Assembly: GCA_038087015.1 (NCBI GenBank)
Contig: JASBNA010000013.1
Coordinates: 248,001-312,000 of the forward strand
Length of the DNA: 64,000 nucleotides
Direction of reading: 5' to 3'
Source of the DNA: Cerrena zonata
Lineage: Eukaryota > Basidiomycota > Agaricomycetes > Polyporales > Cerrenaceae
Shown: positions 55,341-64,000 of the stretch, piece after piece
Layout of the letters: each line of letters opens with the position of its first letter
Position numbering within the stretch: position 1 is the stretch's first letter
Program-made: the position numbers and the translations under genes
Notes under the pieces: model-generated
Seen by the model: the letters and a program-made list of their open reading frames with translations, nothing else
Database searches by the model: none
Told to the model about the DNA's origin: nothing

Positions 55341-55987
55341 ACCTTTTTCCACATATACTTAATTAACCTGAATGTGACATACAGTCGGTGTAGTAATTGT
55401 CTTTATTCTGGGAGTATATAATTGCTGCAAAAAACTTCCAGTTTCCTGCTTGGAACTACGGCCTGGCCACAGTAGCCTCATTGGCCAAAAACTCCTCTGA
55501 GAGTTATTTTGGCTTGTAGATATTCGTTGCTTAAGTTTCCATAGCTAACGAAGAAACTTTTTCCATAAGAGTTTACGTAGTATTACTGCACCGTCCGGTA
55601 ACCAGTTCAAGAAAGTTTCAAAGTCACAGCTCCGTAATATCTCTCTTTGTAAGGATTATTAACTCATTCGGTGATAGAGTACCTACATTTATTGTTGTAG
55701 AAAAAATAGATTTTTTATCTTTAGTTTTTCTCTACGCAAACCCTTTTTCTCGGGCTGAGCACTGAATCCATGAGAAATTTAAACCCCTTGACAAACCTTA
55801 TGTGTCAATTGCCTTCATTTTGAACTTTTGAAATTCTCCATCAGTTCTCGGTACTCGTGGCACTTTGGTCGCTGCAACGTGTAACAAGCAAAAAAGTGGT
55901 TGTTAATTTGCGTATGGTGCAGTCGTTGCGCTATATCAAATTTATTTTACTCGAGAAAAGGTGGTCGATTCGACTCCCGTTTGCGCT

Positions 55988-56060
55988 GCTTCTATGGCCA
56001 AGTTGGTAAGGCACCTCACTCGTAATGAGGCGATCGCCGGTTCGACTCCGGCTGGAAGCA
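55988..56060 (+). tRNA. tRNA-Thr (anticodon CGT)
   Basis: A 73-base cloverleaf without intron. The acceptor GCTTCTA pairs with TGGAAGC. The D-arm is GCC/GGC, the anticodon stem CCTCA/TGAGG with loop CTCGTAA (anticodon CGT at 56021-56023), and the T-arm GCCGG/CCGGC with TTCGACT. The discriminator is A. It decodes ACG. CCA is not encoded, as usual in eukaryotes, and T-runs follow for Pol III termination. Confidence 0.95.
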
Positions 56061-56386
56061 TTTGTTTTTTGATATCCACGTCATTTCTCTTTTTTGGCTG
56101 TTCTATTTAACCGTTTTAATCCATGGAGTGTTCCACTAATGGTTTAAACTGGTTGGTTGGTGAAGAGCTAACTTTCATTTTTTTGCGTTGGCCGATTTTT
56201 TAGGTGCAAAAATGCTGCACTGCGAAACACTAATCAGGTAATTTTCAACTGTCAGATACTCAGCTAAATATCTATGATTCCCTCCTGCCAACTTCAAGTA
56301 TATAAAAACAAGACTAAATCAAATAAGAAACAGATAGTTTCATGTAGTGATATATACTTGTGTTTTCCGTTTAAGTGATTCTCAAA

Positions 56387-59300
56387 ATGGATGCTAAAGA
56401 TTTTACGACTCAAAATACAACCGAAGTTTCAACTCCATCCACGTTACTCCTGGATCCTTTTGCAGTTCCTGTTGAAACTCAAACAGATAAAGAAAAGATT
56501 GGCTCTTCAGCTTCGATCTTCTTGTTTTTCTCAAAACAAGATATCCCTTATGTTATCGTTGGCTTTCATATGTATGATGGTTTCTTCTCTCGGTTCCCCA
56601 GTACAAACGGTGATCTATGGGCTTGTGTTTAAAGATTTGAGTAAATTGCTAGGAAGAACTTACGATTTTGGGCAATTTGTAAGCAAAGTCAGATTCAACT
56701 GTGGCTTGATCATGATAGTCGGTGGAGTGAGATCTATATTCACTTGGTTGGGCTTCGTTGTTTGGATGCAATTTGGTGAACGACAACAAATAAGAGCAAG
56801 AAAACAATTATTCGATCTGTTTTTCAAAAGAAAGATTGAATGGTATGATACTAAGATTAGTCTCATGGGGGAAATTGCTCAAGTCAATAGATGTATTGAA
56901 GAATTAAGATCTGGAAATGCTGAAGTTCTTGGGATTTTGGCTCAAACTTGTTGCTCAATCATTTTTTTACTTATAACTTCTATGTATCATTCGTGGTCCT
57001 TGACTTTCGTTTTCATCGCTTCGTCTCCTTTAATGGCTTTGAGTACCTGGTATTTCGGGCGGTTGACTTACCGCTATGCTGATTTAGAAAATAATATCAC
57101 TTCAAAAGGTTCGAAACTTTTGGACTGGAATTTCATGAGCGGTGATATAGTAAGGTTATTCAATGGTAAAATCTCCGAAATTTTTAAATTTAATGAAATT
57201 GTCGATGACTCAGCTACTGCTTTCTACAAAATGACAAATGTTCTATCGGCTAACGTCGGTACTCTAAGAGCATTGTCGTTAATTGCTGTTGTTCAGGGTT
57301 TTTGGTTTGGTAATTATATGATCAGAATCGGGAAATTGGAAATTAGTCAAGTATTCACTGCTTTTGCAACTTGTGTCTTGTTAGGCTCAAATATCGGTTC
57401 TTTAGCAGACTTAGTGGCAACTTTGAATAAAGCAAAAGCTGCCGCCATCACAATAGCAAATTTTTCGGTAGAATCTGAAAATTCAAATGAGTTCGGTGAA
57501 TCTCCTAATGCTACTCATGGACATATTGAATTTAGAGATCTTGGTTTCAAATATCCAAATAGAGCTGAAAGGGCACTTGGAAATTTCAACTTGAATATTG
57601 AAGCTGGTACTTTAAACTTTATCATTGGGAAATCAGGTTCCGGTAAATCAACTCTATCCCAATTATTCTTGAAATTTTACCACCCAGATAATGGGAAAAT
57701 ACTACTTGATGGTAAAAATATTGAAGAAATCAGCTCAGATTGGCTTGTTGAAAATACAACGCTAATCCAACTGGACTCGGTAATCTTCGATACCACTTTA
57801 AAAGAGAATGTATCTTTGGCAGTTGTCCAAAGGTTCCTTTCAATTGATGATACTCCAGAATTAATGATCGAGGATGCTTGTGAGTTTGCTTTGCTATCTA
57901 ATTTTATCTCTGAACTTCCAAAAGGCTACAATAATAAAGTATCTTCATCAAGCTTATCTGGTGGGCAAAAGCAAAAGATTGCATTGGCTAGAGCGAAAAT
58001 TCGTGATACTCCGATTTTAATTTTAGATGAAGCAGTTTCAGCCGTTGATATTAAAGATAAAGAGCTTTTGTTAAAGTCAATAAAACAATGGAGACGTGGT
58101 AGAACTACCATCATTATCACACATGAAACAAATTATATTGGTGATGGTGACAATGTCATTTTGATGGAAAATGGTCGAGTTAAGGCTGAAGGAACTTACA
58201 AGGACTTGAAAAATGAAAATTTAATCACTAAAGCTAATTTAAACCTTGAAAGAAAAACTTTTGATGCTATGGAGGAAGATAAACAGAATATCAAAGGCGG
58301 TCCAAGTCGGTTCTCTTTGTATGAACAATTGAGAAATCCCGTTATATTGCAAGATCTTGATAAACAAGTTCCAGGTGTTGAAATGGATGAGAGACCTGAA
58401 GATTTAATGTCAGTACTTTCCATCTTGAATTATTGTCGTAAAACAATTGATGCAAAAATTTGGATAACCGTTGGTATTTTCAGTTCAATCTTAAGTGCTG
58501 TGGTAACTCCAGTATTCTCCTATTGTTTGTCTAAACTTTTACTGAATATGGTTAATTCATCTATAGATTCCAATAAAAAGTCTGTTAACGCTGATTTAAT
58601 ACTTTGGTCTTCTATAATCATTGGTCTTTCTTTGTTTGATGGCTTTGTCAGTTATATTTCTCTGTTTCTTTTAAATTACTCTGGGGAAAGATGGATTGTC
58701 AATTTAAGGAAGTTGGTCTTCAATAAAATATGTGATCAAAGTATGGCATTCTTCAATACTGAAACAACTAAGCCTGCTGAATTAACTGCTTTATTGATGA
58801 ACGATACAAGGGATTTACGTAATTTGGTTTCGGAATTTTTGAAGGTGAGTATTGTTTTGATAGTCATGTTATTAACAGGTATCATCTGGTCGATTCTTTC
58901 TGGTTGGAAGCTCTCTTTAGTCGGAATTTCTTTTGTTCCTTTAATTTTATTAGTTACCGGTGTTTATAATAGGCTTTTGGAAGTTCTTGAAAACAAGTAT
59001 AAAACTAGTATTGCAGAATTAGAAAATTCTTGCCATGAGACCGCTAGTGGTTTGAAAACGATTTTCTCTTTGAATTTGAAGGATCATTTCTCTTCTGTAT
59101 TTGAACTGAAGTTATTTGACATCAAAAGAGTCGCTTTTCAAAGATCATTGAGTACTAGTTTTGGGCTTGCTTTGCAAGAATTATGTACTTCCGTTGCAAC
59201 TGCAACAATTCTTTATTATGGTATGTTTTTGGTTGCAAATTCCGATTATTCGCAAACCCAATTGCTCGAAGTCACTACGATTTTAAGTATGACTTTAACT

Positions 59301-60176
59301 CATGCTGGGTCTTTATTGAAGCAAATACCTGAAATAGCTAGAGGCCAAAGAGTTGGGACCTACCTCATCAAAATATTAGGACTACCCTCATCACCTTGCG
59401 AGATAGAGGGAAATTTAAAATTGCACAAGTTGTATAACTCAAAGGATTTAATACGATTTAATGATCTCTCATTTCATCATCCAAACCGAATAAACTCTAC
59501 TTTGCTGAACGTATGCTTTAAAGTTGCTAAAGGGGAAACAATTTCACTTGTTGGCCAATCTGGTCTGGGAAAATCAACAATTGTTTCTTTACTTACAAGG
59601 CTTTTTGACATTGACAGTAACCAGATTTACCTCTCCAATTATGATATTAAAAACATAGAAGTAGAAAGGTTAAGAGAGTTGATAGCTATCGTTCCACAGA
59701 CTCCAAAATTTTTCGAAGGTACCATCTATGAAAATTTGACTTATGGTTTAGGTAGAGGAGTTAACCAAGAGAAAGTTCTTGATGCTTTAATCAGGTCAAA
59801 TAGTTACGAATTTGTCAGTAGCTTACCCTTAGGCTTAGATACAATAATATGCGGTGGGTTAAACTCTCTTCTTTCTACAGGCCAATTACAGCGCCTATCA
59901 ATTACGAGAGCTTTATTAAGAAGTCCACAGATCTTGATTCTAGATGAGTGTACTGCTAACCTTGATCCTGAAAATACTGCCATAATTTTCAAATTAATAC
60001 ATGAATTGGCACAAACAAATTTAACTATTTTTATTATAACTCATGAAGTGGAAATGATGCAATTGGCCGATAAATTGGTAGTTTTAAAAAATGGTCGAGT
60101 ATCGGAAACTGGTTCTTTCGATACATTGTATGACGAGCGAGGAGAATTGTTCTCAATTGTTACCGACGTTGCTTGA
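56387..60176 (+). CDS. STE6: Ste6/Hst6-type a-factor ABC transporter (one frameshift)
   Basis: Full-size ABCB exporter (TMD-NBD)x2; Saccharomyces Ste6 and Candida Hst6 secrete the farnesylated a-pheromone. It starts MDAKDFTTQNTTEV. One extra T in 56564-56566 shifts the frame inside the first transmembrane helix; removing it gives VIVGFICMMVSSLGSPVQT and a 1262-residue protein, close to Ste6. NBD1 has Walker A GKSGSGKST (about 414), signature LSGGQ (about 523), Walker B ILILDEA and H-loop THE. NBD2 has Walker A GQSGLGKST (about 1055), a degenerate signature LLSTGQLQR, Walker B ILILDEC and H-loop THEVE. Other ABCB exporters are possible, but Ste6 is the usual full-length member in yeasts. Confidence 0.88.
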
Positions 60177-60261
60177 TATATCTCTACTCTTTTACATTGA
60201 ATATTTTTAACTTTATATATATATTAAAAAATACAATAATCGACTCTAAATAAAATACTGA

Positions 60262-63200
60262 TTAAATTTTAACATTAATATAAGGAACCTCGACATCTTC
60301 ACCTTCTTTGTCATCGCAGCAGATTTCAAAGATTAAATTCTTTACATGTGGAGGTATATCTTTTTTACTAACTTCCTTGATTAAGTCGGTCAATTTTAAG
60401 CTTAATCTATCTTTGACCTTCTTTGGTGGGAAAAATGAAGCATATAACAAAGAAACCCCGTAAGATAACATTGAGATTTCCAAGCCTTCTTTTTCTTGGA
60501 AATGATCAATCAATTCTTTTAATGTTATATCACCGTGTAATTCAAATCTATCCCAAATTTGATCAAATTCTTTATCATTGTATTTACCTTTGGCAGATTT
60601 AATTGGTTCTGAGAACCCAATAAAAGGTAAAGCCAAGTTGATAAACCCATTCTTGTAAGCTTCAATATCATCATTTTTAGCAACCACTTTGTATAATTCA
60701 AGACAAACCAAACCGGTGACCAAAGCAGTAGTAGTGGCAATAGCTGGGATAATCTTACCAGCAATGAATTTAGTTTTTGAAGCATCTGCAGTTTCAATAG
60801 CATAGTTCAAAGCTCTACAATTGGATGCAGCAGTAATAAATTCGATGTGGTGATTGGTATCATCATCTTTTTCGAATTCAATTGGAGTCAAACGATAGCC
60901 GGCTAAAGTTGAAGGTTCAGGTAAAGTAGCAGCGATCTTTTTAAGTTCATCTTCATCTAAGCTACCCGATAAGTTTTTAGCCTCTTCTTCAGCTTCGTTA
61001 TCGTTAGCGGCAATAGAAACGCCAGATTTAGGAACAAATGGCTCAATTTTAATTTCATCCAACACTTTTTTATAATCTTCAAAAGTGGCTTGAGGGCCCT
61101 TTAAGCCGTAAATAAACGCTAATAAATTGGCACCACCAACGATGAAATTGAAGTGATCAGTATTATTAATATCGAATTTAAGAGGGGTTGGAGCTCTTTT
61201 TGGACCTGACCAGAAAGGAGCACCGGCTGAAGTTTTAGCATCTGGAGGGAAGTTATATAATAATTGTTGGATGTCGTGATTGTATTTAGATTCAAATTCT
61301 ATTCTAGCCCATTTTATACAGTCTTCAAAGCTATAAGGACGGTTATTTAAATAATTGGAAATATTACCCAAGGTACCTTTGATATCTGGGTTTTGTTTCA
61401 AAGTTTGTTCAACGTAGTTTGGTTGGCTCAAATATAAATTGACACTTTCTGGAGAGTCAGCAAAATAACCCTGGAATAAAGATTTTGCCCAAGCAATAGT
61501 ATGATCAATTTTATTAGGGAATGATCTTAAAGTACATAATGGGATTGATTTTTCTGGAGGATCTTGAGAACTAGAATAAGATTCAGTTAAATTAGGAATA
61601 ACAACTTGAGTATTACCTTTAGTACCCAAAGTACCTGATTCCAATAAAGGTTTTTTATAAAAGATACAACGACGGTCGACATAAGTTCTAGCATCGACGT
61701 TATCCAAAGCGTTAGTAACAAAATCCAAATTATTCCAGAAATTGTCATCGAAAATATGTTCAGTATCACTACCAACTTTTTCTAATTTAGATTCGATTTT
61801 ACCTTTTAAGTCAGGATTCATAACTTGGACTGCTTGAGCAGCAACATCTGATTTATTTTTACCAACATCTTTTGGTCTGAATAAGAATTGACGATTCAAA
61901 TTAGATTTTTCAATGGAATCCATATCAGTAATGATGATTTGACCATTAGGACCGGCACCTAAACCCATCATAGCCCAATTTTTCAACATTTCACAACCAA
62001 TGGCACCAGAACCAACCAAGAAGACTTTCAAATTTGAAATAGTTTCTTGGTATTTTTTACCAAAGACTGCAATTTGAGAGTCATATCTTGAGTTAATTGG
62101 TTTGGTAGTTTCAGCATTTCTTGGGAATTCATCATTTGAAGGTAATGATTCCAAAGAATCAAAGTATAACCATTGTTTAACTGGGCCGAATTTAGAAGAA
62201 CAACATTTAAGAACTTCTTGAGCAATTAAACCACCATAGAAGGCAACGAGACCAGGGATATCACCGGTAGCTTGATAAGACAATTCACGGAGGACTTTTT
62301 CATCAAGATCACCTTCAAAGTTGGAGCTAGCAGCAATTTCTTTAACCAATTGAATGAATTCATTGGCATCTTGATCATCATAAGGACCAGGTAATCTATC
62401 GTGTTTAGTTTTAAAGCGTGTAAACCTTGGAAACCCAAATGGTATTGAGGAGGTTTATCGAATTTAGCAAAATCTGAAATTACATATTCTGGATTAGCCA
62501 ATTGTTTAACAAGAGGTTCAAACTTAAGAATTGCAGGCATTTTAACTTGTTGATACAACCCACCTTTAATATATTCTCCATAAGATTCATCGATTTGAAT
62601 TTTAAAAGCATAAGGACCCAAGACTTCAATTTTATGAGGAGAACCATCATTTAATTTAGGCATACCTTGAACTTCTGAGAATTTAACATAGTCACCATCC
62701 TGTAAACCGTGTCTATTATCATCCAACATGGTAACACTACCATCTTTTTCAATATCGGAAACGATACCGGTTAAAGGTTCTTCACCGGTTTGATCTATAA
62801 CGGTAAAATTTTCACCAAAATCCACAAACAATTGACCAAATAAACCTCTAATATCAGCGTTGATAAAACCAATATCATTTTTATGAGTGAAAGTATTAAT
62901 TTTGACTTGTTCTTCCAAAGAAACATTGGTAGTAACTATACATTTGAATTTAGCTAAAGTTGATTCACTTAAATCGCCAATAACAGATATTGGAACATAT
63001 TGATTTAATTCCTTTAATTTTTCAGCGCTAACATCGGCAGTTGGTTTACCAATATCAGATTTGGATAAGAAAAATTGAGTAGATAAGTCTTTTAATTCAA
63101 TTGGTGAAGGATCATATAAACTCAAAGATTTTACCCCGGCAAGAGCAACATTTTTAGCAATTTCGATACCTAAACCTTTCAATCCAATTATAAGAACATT

Positions 63201-63308
63201 TGCATTTTGCATTTTAATCATGGCTTCTTTACCCAAGACATATAATTGTCTTGAGTACAAACTCTCATCAATTGTTTGAGGAGGAGAGTCAATTTGCATA
63301 GCAGACAT
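60262..63308 (-). CDS. UBA1: ubiquitin-activating enzyme E1 (one frameshift)
   Basis: E1 enzyme that adenylates ubiquitin and passes it to E2s. It starts [19 protein letters not shown] with the [11 protein letters not shown] block. The inactive adenylation half ([19 protein letters not shown]), the active half ([36 protein letters not shown]), the catalytic Cys in [16 protein letters not shown] and the C-terminal ubiquitin-fold domain are all present. A missing base in AAA 62413-62415 (+ strand) breaks the frame after FQGLHA. Restoring it gives [20 protein letters not shown] and 1016 codons, the size expected for Uba1. UBA1 is essential in Saccharomyces, so the break is probably not biological. 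Confidence 0.95.
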
Positions 63309-64000
63309 GTTTAATCAATATTTTAATGTTAAAGAAGATTGATTAGTTATTGCCACTTTATGGGGAGTTCAATTTTTGACTTTCTAAGCAAGGTAGTGTA
63401 ATAATTAAGTAGTGTTGAGATGTAAGAAAATTTCATAAAGAAACTCCGTACATCTGGTCTTGTGAAGTATGTTGCAAAATTATCAATAGAAAGACAGTAC
63501 TATTGGATAAGTCTGTAATGACATACATATTGTAATTGATGACAGAACAGTGAGGGATGGGTCAGTGATAACTGTATTAGATAATTAAGTAGACATTCGA
63601 CGATGAAGGTTATTTTATTTTATTTCTTCAAGCCACTTGGATACTTTATCATACCTAAAAGTAACTCTTCTTAGATATATATTATATCGCTTGGTAATCT
63701 AGACTAGTTTATTCTTGTTATAAAACCAGTATAACGGATTTTCAGGCTACACAAATCTCAACAGATTAGAAGTCAAAAGTTGTATAGTCTTTTTAAAAAG
63801 TGCTTCGATAATCAAGGCTATTCATGAGAACTCAAACAATAATGATGGTAAATCAATTTCAAATGAAAAATATTCTACAAATAGAATCATTGATCCAGAA
63901 ACTAGAACTACTAGACTCATGGCAAAAGCTACTCAGGAGAAGATCAAGAAGTGAATTAAAAAGAAAAGCGGATGACGATCCGGAGAAAATTGATTAGAAA
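63309..64000. other. right-edge intergenic region
   Basis: UBA1 promoter (TCCGTACATC at 63445-63454) and AT-rich sequence. Near the right end are a possible small coding segment (63724-63997) and little else. Confidence 0.5.
63724..63997 (+). CDS. possible disrupted small protein-coding segment
   Basis: I do not recognise this. A reading frame without ATG runs from just after a TAA (63721-63723) to TGA at 63952 and contains a protein-like stretch (STNRIIDPETRTTRLMAKAT, then QEKIKK). If one base near 63952 is extra, it continues ELKRKADDDPEKID to TAG at 63997. A separate complete 51-codon ORF from ATG 63842 shares that same end (MMVNQFQMKN...SELKRKADDDPEKID). A spliced 5' exon or an upstream frameshift could explain the missing start, since TTTTCAG at 63739-63745 could be an acceptor. 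Evidence is weak. Confidence 0.25.

Larger units (their letters stand above)
54465..56386. other. long intergenic region containing tRNA-Thr
   Basis: 1.9 kb between divergent MDH1 and STE6. It holds a T-tract (54569-54589), a TTGATGC-rich stretch (54900-54990), a degenerate repeat (55266-55340), a tRNA-like A-box/B-box pair (55915-55977) and tRNA-Thr. Frames around 54660-54924 have no family features. Confidence 0.65.

Noticed and set aside
55908..55987. Second tRNA gene upstream of tRNA-Thr
   Set aside because: The A- and B-boxes fit, but acceptor and T stems cannot pair and no anticodon arm forms. It is kept only as an observation.
56387..63308. Introns explaining the frame breaks in STE6, MDH1 and UBA1
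   Set aside because: No GTATGT donor, TACTAAC branch point or fitting acceptor is present. A one-base correction alone restores homology with no residues lost.
1..63308. Programmed ribosomal frameshifting as a general explanation
   Set aside because: The shifts are of both signs, have no common slippery sequence and occur up to six times in one gene. This does not fit known recoding systems.

Overview
This window is AT-rich nuclear DNA from a budding yeast (Saccharomycotina), most likely of the CUG-Ser1 clade (Candida/Debaryomyces relatives). The evidence is tightly packed, almost intronless genes with clear yeast orthologues, one canonical yeast intron (RPS6: GTATGT donor, TACTAAC branch point, TAG acceptor), and very rare CTG codons. 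The one CTG I found in COQ1 (codon 119) falls where the Saccharomyces protein, as I recall it, has Ser. RPS6 also carries the Tbf1/Cbf1 promoter architecture known from Candida. Residues at CTG are written as Leu here but are probably Ser.

Layout: PHO81 (partial, runs off the left edge), YRB1, CRM1 and a malate dehydrogenase without presequence lie on the minus strand (1-8585). After a repeat-rich gap come NTH1 and COQ1 (+), MRPL9 and MRPL6 (-), IMP3 (+), an SKG6/TOS2-type membrane protein, a ferric reductase, a GST and a small coiled-coil protein (all -), NAT4 (+) and a very large SEC16 (-, 27821-35227). The second half has an RLM1-type MADS-box factor (+), RPS6 (+), PRP21 (-), a CHY/RING ubiquitin ligase (+), NEM1 (+), a Bem4-like helical-repeat protein (+), an aspartate aminotransferase paralogue (+), a polyQ C2H2 zinc-finger factor (-), mitochondrial MDH1 (-), tRNA-Thr(CGU) (+), the STE6/HST6 ABC transporter (+) and UBA1 (-). 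The genes are mostly unrelated housekeeping functions. Loose links are the two malate dehydrogenases plus an aminotransferase (malate-aspartate metabolism), YRB1 with CRM1 (Ran-dependent nuclear export), and NEM1 with SEC16 (ER).

The most striking feature is technical or evolutionary: ten genes, several expected to be essential (UBA1, SEC16), are broken by about 18 single-base frameshifts. Compensating them restores the expected homology, and in the nine complete genes the corrected length is an exact multiple of three. I read these as probable assembly indels, not pseudogenes, but the cluster of four within about 330 bases of SEC16 deserves checking. Intergenic DNA carries several minisatellites, GC-rich islands and recurrent Rap1/telomere-like sequence motifs. 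I saw no transposon, CRISPR array or novel gene system.
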